From Variovorax paradoxus EPS (GTDB lineage Bacteria > Pseudomonadota > Gammaproteobacteria > Burkholderiales > Burkholderiaceae_C): DNA of 64,000 nucleotides. This document shows, one piece after another, positions 10,011-18,817 of the stretch. The stretch's first letter is position 1; every line of letters begins with the position of its first letter. The DNA lies in assembly GCF_000184745.1 (NCBI RefSeq), contig NC_014931.1, forward strand, positions 4,526,001-4,590,000, in the 5' to 3' direction. Made by a program: the position numbers and the translations under genes. Below the pieces are notes generated by a model. The model was not told the DNA's origin. It was given only the letters and a program-made list of their open reading frames with translations, and ran no database searches.

Positions 10011-11189
10011 ATGAAGTTTCATCCGGCCGCATTGGCCGCCCTTGCCCTGGCCGCGCTCTCGGGCTGCACCAACCTCACCCCCACCATGCCGCAGCGCCAG
10101 CTGATGATCGTGGCCAACGACGAGAAGCAGTCGTGGAACGACGCGGGCGCCGTCATCCTCGGCCCCATGGGGCGCGACACGGTGCAGGTGCTCGACATCG
10201 GCACCGACCCGCTCGCACCGAAAGTCGTCGGCACGCTGCAGCTGGACAACACCATCGCCGGCCCTCCGACCAACCTCGCGATCACGCCCGGCGAAACGCT
10301 CGCGCTGGTCGCGAACTCGCTCAACGTGGTCGAGGAAAACGGCGTGAGGAAGCAGGTGCCCGACAACCGCCTCTTCGTGATCGACCTCACCACCACGCCG
10401 CCCAAGCTCATCGACACGCTCACGTTGGGCAAGCAGCCTTCGGGCCTCTCGATCAACCGCGCGGGCACGCTCGCGCTGGTGGCCAATCGCGCCGACAACT
10501 CGGTCAGCGTGCTGCGCATCGCGGGCAAGAAGGTGACGCTCATCGACACCGTGGCCATGAACGATTCGGTCGCGCACGTACGCTTCACACCCGACGGCAA
10601 GCGGGCCCTGGTCGCCAAGTTTCCGGCCCACAAGATCGCGCTGCTCGAAGTGAACGGCGAGAAGGTCAGCTACAACAAGGTCGATCTCGCAGCCGGCCTC
10701 TGGCCCTACAACGTGGACGTGACGCCCGACGGCAAGCTCGCGCTAACGGCGGACAACGGCAACTCGGGCGCGTCGGACGGGCAGGTCGACACGGTGAGCG
10801 TGATCGACCTGGAAGCCGCGCCGCCGCGCGTGATCGATAAGGTCGTGGTCGGCGACGGCCCCGAAGGCCTGGCCGTGAGCCCGACCGGCCGGCATGCGGT
10901 CGCGGTGATCCTGCGCGGCAGCAACTCGGCGAAGAACGCCTACTTCTACAACCGCAACGGTTCGGTGGTGCTGCTGAAGATTGACGGCAAGAAGGTCACG
11001 CGCGCCAACGAGGTGGTGGTGCGCGGCCTGCCCGAAGGCGCGGTGTGGAGCGCGGACGGCAAGTTCCTCTACGTGGGGAATTTCATCGACCAGGACATCA
11101 CGATCCTGCGCGTCGATGGCGACACGCTGGTGCCGACGGGGAAGTCGTTTGAACTGCAGGGGCATCCTGCGGCGATGCGCGGAAAATGA
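10011..11189 (+). CDS. YncE-like beta-propeller lipoprotein
   Basis: A 392-residue protein with a lipoprotein signal peptide (LSGC, lipidation at about Cys19) followed by repeated blade sequences of the form (T/S)PDGKxALV/TA around residues 180-390, typical of seven-bladed YncE/lactonase-like propellers. It is probably anchored in a membrane facing the periplasm. Propellers of this kind bind ligands or partner proteins, and some are quinohemoprotein-like or lactonase enzymes, but no catalytic set is evident. The ATG at 10011 is preceded by ACGGAGACACGCACC. Confidence 0.85.
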   Translation: MKFHPAALAALALAALSGCTNLTPTMPQRQLMIVANDEKQSWNDAGAVILGPMGRDTVQVLDIGTDPLAPKVVGTLQLDNTIAGPPTNLAITPGETLALVANSLNVVEENGVRKQVPDNRLFVIDLTTTPPKLIDTLTLGKQPSGLSINRAGTLALVANRADNSVSVLRIAGKKVTLIDTVAMNDSVAHVRFTPDGKRALVAKFPAHKIALLEVNGEKVSYNKVDLAAGLWPYNVDVTPDGKLALTADNGNSGASDGQVDTVSVIDLEAAPPRVIDKVVVGDGPEGLAVSPTGRHAVAVILRGSNSAKNAYFYNRNGSVVLLKIDGKKVTRANEVVVRGLPEGAVWSADGKFLYVGNFIDQDITILRVDGDTLVPTGKSFELQGHPAAMRGK

Positions 11190-11228
11190 CGCGCTGACAG
11201 ATCAATCCGCACCATCGAAGAAAAAGCC

Positions 11229-11441
11229 ATGGCCAAGTCCCAACGACAACTCCGCACGCTCGAACGCGGCATCCTCTGCCTCGTGATCGGCGCCGCCGTG
11301 CTGCTGGCGCCCCGCTTCCTGCAGGGCACGCGCTGGTTCGAGATGGTGGCGGGCGCGTACATCGTCGGCTGGTTCGCGCTGGTGCTGGGCATCGCACTGG
11401 TCGGCGTCGGCCTGTTCCAGCGCAACAAGCCGCGCGCCTGA
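11229..11441 (+). CDS. Small two-helix membrane protein
   Basis: A 70-residue protein with two hydrophobic helices (about residues 12-32 and 40-62), a basic N-terminus and a basic C-terminal tail, giving an inside-inside topology by the positive-inside rule. It follows the propeller lipoprotein by 39 bp and could be cotranscribed. No family recognised. Confidence 0.7.
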   Translation: MAKSQRQLRTLERGILCLVIGAAVLLAPRFLQGTRWFEMVAGAYIVGWFALVLGIALVGVGLFQRNKPRA

Positions 11442-11448
11442 AAAAGAA

Positions 11449-11470
11449 AAACCCGCCTTGCGGCGGGTTT
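11449..11470 (-). terminator. Rho-independent terminator, better oriented for the minus strand
   Basis: Perfect stem AAACCCGCC (11449-11457) / GGCGGGTTT (11462-11470) with loop TTGC. Read on the minus strand it is followed by TTTCTTTTT, a good U-tract, so it best ends the DUF808 transcript. On the plus strand the only U-run is in the stem, so termination of the upstream small gene would be weaker. Confidence 0.75.
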
Positions 11471-11503
11471 CAGTGAAAGAGAGGCGTGCTTGCCGCAGCA
11501 GGC

Positions 11504-12412
11504 TCAGTCCTTCTTGCCGCGCAGCTTGCCGACGAGCTCCACGACCGCCAGCACGATCGCACCGGCGACAAGCCCCACGACAGCATTCACGCCCATCGAG
11601 CCCAGCGTGCCGAACACGCCGCCCGTGGCCTTGGCCCAGTCTTCGACGGCATGGCCAAACGCGGGCACGCCGTGTACCAGGATGCCGCCGCCCACGAGGA
11701 ACATGGCCGCGGTGCCGGCAACCGATAGCGCCTTCATGAGCCAGGGCGCCGTGGCGAGGATGCCGCGGCCGAGGGCTCGGGAGACAGCGCTCGCGCGCTG
11801 GCTCAGGTAGAGGCCCGCGTCGTCGAGCTTCACGATGCCGGCCACGAGGCCGTAGACGCCGATGGTCATGATCAGCGCGATGCCGACCAGCACGCTCAGC
11901 TGCGTCGTGAACGGCTGGCCCTGCACGGTGCCCAGCGTGATCGCGATGATTTCGGCCGAGAGGATGAAATCGGTGCGCACCGCGCCCTTGATCTTGTCCT
12001 TCTCGATCGCCACCACGTCGACCGCCTCGTCGGCCACGGCTTGCTCGTGGCGCTGGGTGTCGGCGTCGTGTTCCTTCTTGTGCAGGAACTTGTGCGCGAG
12101 TTTTTCGGCGCCCTCGAAGCAGAGAAAAGCGCCGCCGACCATGAGGAGCGGCGTCACCAGCCAGGGCAGCCAGGTGCCGATGGCAAGCGCCGCCGGCACC
12201 AGAATGGCCTTGTTGATGAACGAGCCCTTGCAGACCGCCCAGACCACCGGAATCTCGCGCTCGGCCCTGACACCGGAGACTTGCTGCGCATTGAGCGCGA
12301 GGTCGTCGCCGAGCACGCCGGCCGTCTTCTTGGCGGCGACTTTGGTGAGGATCGACACGTCGTCCAGAACGGTTGCGATGTCGTCGAGCAGCAGGAGCAG
12401 GCTGGTGGCCAT
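11504..12412 (-). CDS. DUF808 family membrane protein
   Basis: A 302-residue polytopic protein of the DUF808 (YedI-like) family. The conserved N-terminal LLLLLDDIATVLDDVSILTKVAAKKTAGVLGDDLA-type segment is at residues 4-38, followed by a region with several hydrophobic helices. Function is not established. It is expressed alone, ends in the terminator at 11449-11470 and is convergent with the 2-TM gene. Confidence 0.88.
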   Translation of the reverse strand: MATSLLLLLDDIATVLDDVSILTKVAAKKTAGVLGDDLALNAQQVSGVRAEREIPVVWAVCKGSFINKAILVPAALAIGTWLPWLVTPLLMVGGAFLCFEGAEKLAHKFLHKKEHDADTQRHEQAVADEAVDVVAIEKDKIKGAVRTDFILSAEIIAITLGTVQGQPFTTQLSVLVGIALIMTIGVYGLVAGIVKLDDAGLYLSQRASAVSRALGRGILATAPWLMKALSVAGTAAMFLVGGGILVHGVPAFGHAVEDWAKATGGVFGTLGSMGVNAVVGLVAGAIVLAVVELVGKLRGKKD

Positions 12413-12505
12413 GTGAAAAGGTCAGTCTGAAAAAGAATCGGCGAGCTTAGCCGCAGCGGCTGCGGGCACTTGCAATAACCGTACGCGGCAGCCTCGGGAA
12501 GCCGA

Positions 12506-13210
12506 TCAGAGCGCGCTGAACGCGATGGCCAGCATCGCGGCCAGCGAGGCGCCGAACAGGGCCAGTCCGACGCGGCGGCGGCGGTGCGTGAGCATCCACA
12601 GCGCCACGCCCGAGACCGAGAGAAAGATCAGGCTGCTGGCCAGCGTGTCGACCAGGAGGATCCACGCGAGCGGCATGCCGCCGCCCTTGTGCATGCTGGT
12701 GAGCGTGGCGACGAAGCCGTTGTGCGTGGTGTTGACGCCGACCGAGCGGTTGCCCTGCCAGTAGTCGGCCTGCACGGTTTCGTTCGGGCCGCCGAAGTTG
12801 AAGACCCAGTGCGCGGGCTGCGTGAGCGCGGGCGCCGACTTGTCGCTCTTGTCGGCCCAGGCCACCGGCTTGGCCGGCTCGATGCGCGATGAATTGGGCG
12901 GCCCGCTCATGCGCAGCGCGCCTTGAAGCCACTGGCTCATCGCCTCGGGGGTATCGGGCACCGGGTCGGGAAGCGCCAGCTGGGCCCGCGTGCGCTCCTG
13001 GGCCTGCGGCAGCTTGAGCACGTTGCGGTGGTTGAGCCAGATGCCGCTGAAACCGAACAGGAGCCCCAGCACTGCGCCCCACAGGCCGAACCAGCCGTGT
13101 GTGCGGCGAATCCACTGCACGACGGTCGTGCGGCGCCGGTGCGCGAGCACCCGCGCCGCGTGGTTGCTGTTGTGGTTAGCGTCGGGCGTTGTCGGCAGCG
13201 GCGGCGTCAT
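12506..13210 (-). CDS. PepSY-associated TM protein
   Basis: A 234-residue protein with a first TM helix near residues 38-58 (GFSGIWLNHR), an extracytoplasmic domain of roughly 110 residues, and two C-terminal helices (about 170-195 and 205-230). This matches the small PepSY-associated TM family, whose larger members act in iron-siderophore reduction and flavin or heme electron transfer. Single-domain members have no defined role. It is 4 bp upstream of, and on the same strand as, the region ending the GNAT gene, so the GNAT gene is likely the first of the pair. Confidence 0.82.
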   Translation of the reverse strand: MTPPLPTTPDANHNSNHAARVLAHRRRTTVVQWIRRTHGWFGLWGAVLGLLFGFSGIWLNHRNVLKLPQAQERTRAQLALPDPVPDTPEAMSQWLQGALRMSGPPNSSRIEPAKPVAWADKSDKSAPALTQPAHWVFNFGGPNETVQADYWQGNRSVGVNTTHNGFVATLTSMHKGGGMPLAWILLVDTLASSLIFLSVSGVALWMLTHRRRRVGLALFGASLAAMLAIAFSAL

Positions 13211-13214
13211 GGAA

Positions 13215-13733
13215 TCAGGCGACGCTGCGCTTCAGGCGAATCTCTTCAATGCGCACCGTGCCCAGCAGCGTGGTCTTGGCGGTCTTCATCTCGCGCTTGA
13301 AGCCTGCGAGTTCATGAAAGCGCATGGCGCGGTCGTTGCGAATCGGCACCCAGATGGTGACCGTGGTGCAGCCCTCTTCCTCGAGGCCTTCGCGCGCGGC
13401 GTCCCAGAGGGCCACGCCCACGCCCTTGCCCCAGTGCTCGGGCTTGACGTAGATGGCCCAGATCTCGCCCGTGGTGGACGGCGTCTTGGGGTCGCGCGAG
13501 CGGTCGAAGCCGACGAAACCGACGATTTCGCCGTCCAGCGTGGCGACCTGCACCTGCGGTTCGCTGAATTCAATGGCTTCGCGCCACTTGGCTTCGCGGC
13601 TGGCCGGGGCCAGCGTGCGCAGTTCTTCTTCGGGGAGGATGCCTTCGTAGGCGGCCTTGGCGGCCAGGGCATGGACTTCGGCGACGGCCTTGGCGTCGCG
13701 CATCGTGGCGGGGCGAACTTCGTAATCGGACAT
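13215..13733 (-). CDS. GNAT-family N-acetyltransferase
   Basis: A 172-residue GCN5-related acetyltransferase. The acetyl-CoA pyrophosphate-binding motif A is seen in WAIYVKPEHWGKGVGVALWDAA (about residues 92-113), with QxxGxG replaced here by HWGKGVG, and the terminal motif around NDRAMRFHELAGFKRE. Substrate unknown. It sits 4 bp ahead of the PepSY-type gene, which suggests one transcript. Confidence 0.88.
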   Translation of the reverse strand: MSDYEVRPATMRDAKAVAEVHALAAKAAYEGILPEEELRTLAPASREAKWREAIEFSEPQVQVATLDGEIVGFVGFDRSRDPKTPSTTGEIWAIYVKPEHWGKGVGVALWDAAREGLEEEGCTTVTIWVPIRNDRAMRFHELAGFKREMKTAKTTLLGTVRIEEIRLKRSVA

Positions 13734-13820
13734 GAATGCGGGGAAATCGGATGGAACCGGCTATTGTCGCCGCACCGCTAAACTGCCCGCTGCATCCGTA
13801 GCATCAACTGGAGAAAAGTC

Positions 13821-13970
13821 ATGGCCAAGAGTCAGCAACGCAGCACCAAGGAAGCCAAGAAACCGAAGAAGGACACCTCGCCGCCCAAGCCCGTGGGCAC
13901 CGGCGGCATCGAGCCGGTCCGCACGATCACCACCGCGGTGATTCCGCGCGGCAAGCTCAAGAACAAGTGA
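13821..13970 (+). CDS. Small basic protein
   Basis: A 49-residue protein (starts [14 protein letters not shown], ends GKLKNK), too short for standard ORF cut-offs. It has a strong Shine-Dalgarno (GGAGA at 13810-13814) and its TGA overlaps the GTG of the next gene, so it is very likely translated and coupled. It is Lys-, Pro- and Thr-rich with no hydrophobic segment. Similar short proteins exist in Comamonadaceae; I know no function. Confidence 0.75.
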   Translation: MAKSQQRSTKEAKKPKKDTSPPKPVGTGGIEPVRTITTAVIPRGKLKNK

Positions 13971-14278
13971 CCGACGAGGCACCGGCCGGGGCCCCACCGG
14001 CCCCGGCGCCTGCAGCCAAGCCGGCCCAGCCGCGCAATCCGCTGCACGGGCTCACGCTGGAGGCCATCGTCACCTCGCTGGCCGACTGGTACGGCTGGGA
14101 ACACCTCGGCGAGCTCGTTCCCATCCGCTGTTTCCAGATCGACCCGAGCGTGGGCTCCAGCCTCAAGTTTTTGCGCAAGACGCCGTGGGCGCGCGAGAAG
14201 GTCGAGAGCCTTTATCTCTTCATGCTGCGCGAACAACGCCGCGAGCGGCAGCAGCAACAACAGCCTCCCCAGGAATGA
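13967..14278 (+). CDS. VF530/DUF2132 family protein
   Basis: A 103-residue protein with a disordered Pro/Ala-rich N-terminus (about 1-25), the conserved DUF2132 core ([28 protein letters not shown], about 26-85) and a Gln-rich tail. Family members bind DNA in vitro in at least one case (VF530). The GTG start at 13967 overlaps the previous stop, and its own TGA overlaps the ferredoxin ATG at 14275, so three genes are translationally coupled. Confidence 0.82.
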   Translation: MTDEAPAGAPPAPAPAAKPAQPRNPLHGLTLEAIVTSLADWYGWEHLGELVPIRCFQIDPSVGSSLKFLRKTPWAREKVESLYLFMLREQRRERQQQQQPPQE

Positions 14279-14562
14279 AGGTCCGACTCGAGCCCTCGGG
14301 CCTCGACTTCGAGACCGAACCGGGCACCACGCTCCTGAAAGCCGCCGAAGCGGCCGGCATCGAACTGCCGAGCTCCTGCCGCAACGGCACGTGCCGCACC
14401 TGCATCTGCCAGTTGGTCTCGGGCCATGTGCGCCACATCATCGAATGGCCCGGCCTGAGCTTCGACGAGAAGGACGAGGGCTGGATCCTCCCCTGCGTGG
14501 CGGAGGCGCTGGACGACCTCACGCTCGACGCACCGAAAGCCTTTTCGGTTTTCCAGGACTAG
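14275..14562 (+). CDS. [2Fe-2S] ferredoxin, plant/xanthine-dehydrogenase type
   Basis: A 95-residue ferredoxin. Cluster ligands are Cys35, Cys40, Cys43 and Cys74 in the CX4CX2C...C arrangement of plant-type [2Fe-2S] proteins; Cys45 is an extra cysteine. The ATG at 14275 overlaps the stop of the DUF2132 gene (ATGA). It supplies electrons to an unknown partner; no reductase or oxygenase is adjacent. Confidence 0.9.
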   Translation: MKVRLEPSGLDFETEPGTTLLKAAEAAGIELPSSCRNGTCRTCICQLVSGHVRHIIEWPGLSFDEKDEGWILPCVAEALDDLTLDAPKAFSVFQD

Positions 14563-14564
14563 GC

Positions 14565-15851
14565 CTAGGAGGCCGGCCCCGCTGGCTTGGCGCCGGCAGG
14601 CATCGCCACCACGAGCCGATCGCGCTGTGCCAGCGACGGGAACAGCTTGAACCACGTCAGCGCCACCAGCATCGTTCCCACGCCGCCCACCAGTACCGAC
14701 CCCACGGGTCCGAGCAGCGCCGCCGTGGCACCCGATTCGAATTCGCCGAGCTGGTTGCTCGCGCCGATGAAGATCGAGTTGACTGCGCTCACCCGCCCGC
14801 GCATGGCATCGGGCGTCTCCAGCTGCACCAGCGTCTGGCGGATCACCACGTTGACCATGTCCGCCCCGCCCGACACCGCGAGCGCGATCAGCGAGACGAT
14901 GAAGCTCCTGGAGATGCCGAACACCACCATGCAGAGGCCGAAGAGCCCGATGGCCAGCAGCAGCGTGCGGCCCACGTGGCGCTCGACCGGCCGGCGCGTG
15001 AGTGCGATCGACATCACCAGCGCGCCCACGGCGGGTGCGCCGCGCAACAGGCCGAGGCCCCAGGGGCCGGTGTGCAGGATGTCCTTCGCATAGATCGGCA
15101 GCAGCGCCACCGCGCCGCCCAGCAGCACCGCGAACAGGTCGAGCGAGACGGCGCCGAGCACGGGCTTGCGCTTCCAGATGAAGTCGACGCCCGCGAACAC
15201 CGTGGCCAGCGTGACCGGCTCGCGCGCGGCCGGCGTGTAGGCATAGCGCAGCCGCAGCACCAGCACGCAGGCGACGACGAAGAACGCCACGCTCGCGCCG
15301 TACACCACCGACATGCCCGCCACGAACAGCAGCCCGCCGAGCGCCGGCCCGCCGATGATCGCGCCCTGCATACCGGCCGAACTGAAGGCCATGGCCCGCG
15401 CGAGCATCGAGGGCGGCACCAGCAACGGCGTGAGCGCCTGCTGAGCCGGCATCTGGAAGGCGCGCACCGCGCCGAGCACCAGCGAGAGCCCCAGCAGCAG
15501 GCCGCGCGTGTCGTGCTTCTCCATCACGGCCACCAGCAGCACGAGCCCCACCAACGCCTGCACCGCGAAGCACGCCGCCACGATGCGGCCGCGGTGGTGG
15601 CGGTCGACGATGTGTCCGGCCAGGAGCGCCAGCAGCAGCGCGGGAACGAATTGGTAGAGCCCGACGAGGCCCAGGTCCCAGGCGCTGTTCGTGAGCTCGT
15701 ACATGTGCCAGCCGATGGCCACCAGCAGCATCTGCGAGGCAGCGGTTCCGAAGAGCCGCGCCGTCCACATGTGCATGAAGGGGCGCTCGCGCGTCAGGTC
15801 GGAAAAGCTGGGCTGGGAGGAGGAAGCGGAGGCGGGAGCGGGGCCGGACAT
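14565..15851 (-). CDS. MFS transporter, EntS-like exporter type
   Basis: A 428-residue twelve-helix MFS protein with the arrangement of the DHA3/EntS-type exporters: early helices GLVGLYQFVPALLLALLAGHIVDRHHRGRI (about 55-84, motif A as GHIVDRHHRGR) and a long cytoplasmic stretch near the middle. These usually export siderophores or drugs. It is convergent with the ferredoxin gene (2-bp gap) and divergent from the pseudouridine synthase gene. Substrate unknown. Confidence 0.88.
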   Translation of the reverse strand: MSGPAPASASSSQPSFSDLTRERPFMHMWTARLFGTAASQMLLVAIGWHMYELTNSAWDLGLVGLYQFVPALLLALLAGHIVDRHHRGRIVAACFAVQALVGLVLLVAVMEKHDTRGLLLGLSLVLGAVRAFQMPAQQALTPLLVPPSMLARAMAFSSAGMQGAIIGGPALGGLLFVAGMSVVYGASVAFFVVACVLVLRLRYAYTPAAREPVTLATVFAGVDFIWKRKPVLGAVSLDLFAVLLGGAVALLPIYAKDILHTGPWGLGLLRGAPAVGALVMSIALTRRPVERHVGRTLLLAIGLFGLCMVVFGISRSFIVSLIALAVSGGADMVNVVIRQTLVQLETPDAMRGRVSAVNSIFIGASNQLGEFESGATAALLGPVGSVLVGGVGTMLVALTWFKLFPSLAQRDRLVVAMPAGAKPAGPAS

Positions 15852-15942
15852 TCGGTCGAGGATAGCCGAGGCACCATGAGCCGCGCATGAGCAGGGCGCG
15901 ACGCCCTTCCCTGCGCCGCTCGTCTCTACACTCTGCTTCCCC

Positions 15943-16605
15943 ATGACCGCGCCGCCACTCCAACCGATCCACGAAGACGTCCACCTGCTGGTGCTCGAGA
16001 AGCCCGCGGGCCTGCTCTGTGTGCCCGGGCGCGGCGACGACAAGCAGGACTGCCTGAGCGCACGTGCCATGCATCGATGGCCCGATGCATTGATCGTCCA
16101 CCGGCTCGACATGGCGACCAGCGGCCTCGTGGTGATGGCACGCAGCCTCGAGATGCAGCGCGCATTGAGCGCCGCCTTCGCCGACCGGCAGGTGCACAAG
16201 CGCTACGAAGCCATCGTCGATGGCGCGATGCCCATGCGCGAAGACTGGTCGATCATCGATGCGCCCTTGATGGCCGACTGGCCGCGCCGCCCGCTGCAGA
16301 AGACCGACCCCGCGGGCAAGCCCAGCCTCACGCGCTGGCGTGCGCTCGCGTCATCGATGCAGGGGGAGTTCAGCGCGACCCACGTGCTGCTCGAACCAGA
16401 GACCGGTCGCTCTCATCAGCTGCGTGTGCACCTGCTGTCGATCGGTCATCCGATTCTTGGCGATGCGCTGTATGGCGATGCAGCGGTGCAGGCGCGTGCG
16501 CCGCGGTTGATGCTGCATGCGAGCGAACTGGCGTTCGTGCATCCGGCGACGCAGCAGTCCCTTCGCTTCGAAAGCAAGTCCGGCTTTTCGCTCAACCGCC
16601 TTTGA
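15943..16605 (+). CDS. RluA-family pseudouridine synthase
   Basis: A 220-residue protein with the RluA catalytic motif HRLDMATSGL, His53 to Asp56, Asp56 being the predicted nucleophile, and a downstream GRSHQLRVHLLSIGHPI-type segment that binds RNA. It has no S4 domain. Length and sequence resemble the RluA (23S/tRNA) subgroup, but target specificity cannot be read reliably. Its last 14 bases overlap the convergent universal-stress gene. Confidence 0.9.
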   Translation: MTAPPLQPIHEDVHLLVLEKPAGLLCVPGRGDDKQDCLSARAMHRWPDALIVHRLDMATSGLVVMARSLEMQRALSAAFADRQVHKRYEAIVDGAMPMREDWSIIDAPLMADWPRRPLQKTDPAGKPSLTRWRALASSMQGEFSATHVLLEPETGRSHQLRVHLLSIGHPILGDALYGDAAVQARAPRLMLHASELAFVHPATQQSLRFESKSGFSLNRL

Positions 16606-17032
16606 CCACGAGCACCGGCATCGTCGCGTCCTGCAGCACGCGCTGCGTGACGCTGCCCAGCAGCAGTTTCTCGATGCCGCTGCGGCCATGCGAGCCCATC
16701 ACGATCAGGTCGGCCGCGATCGCGATGGCGGTATCGACGATGCCTTCGTGCACCACGTGGCCGTCGATCACGCGCTGGTCGCTGTGCAGGCCTTCGGCCG
16801 CGAGCGCCGCGACGCCGCGTGCCAGTGCCGCATTCGCGCTCGCGGTGGCGGCGGCGAGGTATTCGTTCTGGCCGAGCGCATAGTCCGCGCCCACGCCGAT
16901 GAAGGGGTAGTTGTCGATCACGTGAATCAGCGTGATGCGGCTTCCGAAAGCCAGTGCGAGGCCACTGGCCTTGCTGACGGCGAGCATGGAAGTTTCAGAA
17001 CCGTCGATGGGAACCAGGATGTGATTGAACAT
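16592..17032 (-). CDS. Universal stress protein (UspA family)
   Basis: A 146-residue single Usp domain: N-terminal MFNHILVPIDGSE and a C-terminal GSHGRSGIEKLLLGSVTQRVL region that carries the G-2x-G-9x-G-S/T ATP-binding pattern (about residues 112-132). This places it with ATP-binding Usp proteins, which act in stress and stationary-phase survival. Monocistronic; convergent with the pseudouridine synthase. Confidence 0.92.
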   Translation of the reverse strand: MFNHILVPIDGSETSMLAVSKASGLALAFGSRITLIHVIDNYPFIGVGADYALGQNEYLAAATASANAALARGVAALAAEGLHSDQRVIDGHVVHEGIVDTAIAIAADLIVMGSHGRSGIEKLLLGSVTQRVLQDATMPVLVVKGG

Positions 17033-17159
17033 GGCGGACCTCGCTTTCGTTCGCAGACAGACACGGCTCGAAGTCGAACCGGGTCCCGAATTTAACCGCT
17101 ACGCCGATGGGTGGCTGTAGGACTCGGGCCAGCGGCACCCAAAGTACCGCCAACGGACG

Positions 17160-17918
17160 TCAATCGCCCTGGAAACCCTGTGATCGGCAGGTGATCACGA
17201 GCGTATCGCGCCAACCTTCGCCGCCCTCCTCGAGCGGCTGGATCGGCGTCGATTCGTGAATGACGCGTGCATCGTCGAGCACGAGCAGCGTCCACGGCTC
17301 GGTCATGGTGAAGCGCTCGCCGCGGCGGCCGTTGGCCTCGAACACGCGCGTCTCGCCGCCCTTGATGCCTTGGCGGCCGACCAGCGCGACGGCCACAAGG
17401 TCGACGCCGTCGCGGTGCGCGCCCTCGGGGGTCGGGCGGCCGATGCCGCCGGCGGTATCGATGCGGAACTGATGCGCCTCGACGAACCATTTCTGTGGCG
17501 CACCCCGCATGTCGCTCGCCGCCGTACCGAGGCGCTGCAGCAGGCGCTGCCACACCGGCTGCACGATGGTCTCGGCGAGCATCGGCGCGAACCAGCGCTG
17601 CATGCCGCCGTGCAGCGCGTTGTATTCGACCGGCTGCCAATGCGCGCGATGCGGCACCTGTTCGAGCGTGGCGTTGTCGCCGCCGGCCTCGACGGTGAAG
17701 CATGCATGGCGGCGCGTGCGGTAGCGGCCGCCGTCCTTCAGGTACTCGTCGGGTGGAAGGTCGTTCCAGTCCGCATGCAGTGCCTCGAGCTGCGAGAGCG
17801 GCGCGCCGAGCCAGTCGCTGACGCCCTGGGGGCTCAGCACCGCGTAGCCCTGTTCGCGCAGCGCGGCGGGCAGTTCGGCAGGGTCGATGAACGGCGGCGT
17901 GAAGGCGGCGGTGGTCAC
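17160..17918 (-). CDS. 2-oxoglutarate/Fe(II)-dependent dioxygenase (2OG-Fe_2 family)
   Basis: A 252-residue protein from GTG 17918. Candidate iron ligands are His168 and Asp170 (EGAHRDGVDL) and His221 (ARVIHESTP), with Arg237 as the 2OG-binding candidate. The layout fits the Pfam 2OG-Fe_2 group, which includes free amino-acid hydroxylases. The GTG overlaps the TGA of the DUF427 gene (GTGA), so the two are translationally coupled; a longer upstream reading in this frame runs through DUF427 and is not real. Substrate unknown. Confidence 0.85.
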   Translation of the reverse strand: MTTAAFTPPFIDPAELPAALREQGYAVLSPQGVSDWLGAPLSQLEALHADWNDLPPDEYLKDGGRYRTRRHACFTVEAGGDNATLEQVPHRAHWQPVEYNALHGGMQRWFAPMLAETIVQPVWQRLLQRLGTAASDMRGAPQKWFVEAHQFRIDTAGGIGRPTPEGAHRDGVDLVAVALVGRQGIKGGETRVFEANGRRGERFTMTEPWTLLVLDDARVIHESTPIQPLEEGGEGWRDTLVITCRSQGFQGD

Positions 17919-18196
17919 GCGGCGACCTTCACGTCCTTCCAGAACGCGACGCGGTCGCGAATTTCCTCGGCTTCGGGCTTCGGGTCGGCGTAGTACCAGG
18001 CGGCGTCGGTGTTGAGCTCGCCGTTGACCAGCAGGGAGTAGTAGCTCGCGGTGCCCTTCCAGGGGCAGGTGCTCTTGTGATTGCTGAAGGTGACGTGATC
18101 GCGGTTGAGCGAACTCATCGGGAAATAGTGATTGCCTTCGACGAGCACGGTGTCGTCGCTTTCGGCGATGGTGACGCCGTTCCAGGTTGCTTTCAT
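17915..18196 (-). CDS. DUF427 domain protein
   Basis: A 93-residue protein starting MKATWNGV. It has the DUF427 core: VLVEGNHYFP, CPWKGTASYYS and AAWYYADPKPEA segments. I chose the internal ATG at 18196 because family members start there and GGAGACC lies upstream; the GTG at 18253 would add an unrelated basic tail. It is the first gene of a two-gene unit with the dioxygenase at 17918. The family has no established biochemical function. Confidence 0.88.
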   Translation of the reverse strand: MKATWNGVTIAESDDTVLVEGNHYFPMSSLNRDHVTFSNHKSTCPWKGTASYYSLLVNGELNTDAAWYYADPKPEAEEIRDRVAFWKDVKVAA

Positions 18197-18628
18197 TTGT
18201 CTTGGTCTCCAAGGGGAGGGGTGGCGGGGGCGCGTTCCGTTGCGCTGCCGCACGGGGCTTGGCTATTGTGCCGTTGCTTGGCACGGTCGCTTTTTCATTG
18301 GGTCGTATGAACCTTATTTGGATGTTTGTTTTCCGAGGCCGGGTCTCGCCCCGGCGGGCGACTTACTTTCCTTTGCTTCGCCAAAAGAACGTGAGCAAAG
18401 AAAAGGCGACCCTGCTGTCTGCGTCCCTACGCTTCGCTTCGGGCAACCTGCGGTGCTCACGTTCCGCGGGGTCTCGCCCAAACTCGCTTCGCTCAAACAA
18501 GGGCGAGCCCTGATCCGCGAAACGCTGCGCTCCTCGGCGCAGCCAGAAGGGCTTTGGGGACCGACGCGCCATCGCTGCGCTCGGCTGCTCAACACCTCAC
18601 GAGCCTTTGCTTCGCTCGGCTTGGATTG

Positions 18629-18665
18629 GCTCCCTCCCCTTCCGGGGGAGGGTTGGGGTGGGGGC
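18629..18665 (+). repeat. REP-like unit A
   Basis: A 37-bp GC-rich unit beginning GCTCCCTCCCC and ending GGGGTGGGGGC, with an internal CCCC/GGGG stem. The same unit occurs in inverted orientation at 18710-18746 and as an inverted pair in the copper operon (42929-42965, 43005-43041). Confidence 0.8.
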
Positions 18666-18709
18666 ACGCGGCGCTCGATGAGGCGCAGCTGTGCAGCGAG
18701 TGCCGTCGT

Positions 18710-18746
18710 GCCCCCATCCCAGCCTTCCCCCGGGAGGGGAAGGAGC
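18710..18746 (-). repeat. REP-like unit B (inverted)
   Basis: Reverse-orientation copy of the 37-bp unit. Its end carries AAGGAGCAATG, a Shine-Dalgarno plus ATG on the plus strand, the same outer edge used as a ribosome-binding site at 43036-43051. Confidence 0.8.
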
Positions 18747-18783
18747 AATGCATCAGGCCCGGTGTCGCATGTCTTGTCTTTCT

Positions 18784-18817
18784 GCCTCCCCTCCCGGGGG
18801 AAGGCCGGGGTGGGGGC
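18784..18817 (+). repeat. REP-like unit C
   Basis: A 34-bp variant of the same unit, with CTCCCCTCCCGGGGGAAGG as stem and GGGGTGGGGGC at the end, adjoining the right arm of the large palindrome. Confidence 0.7.
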
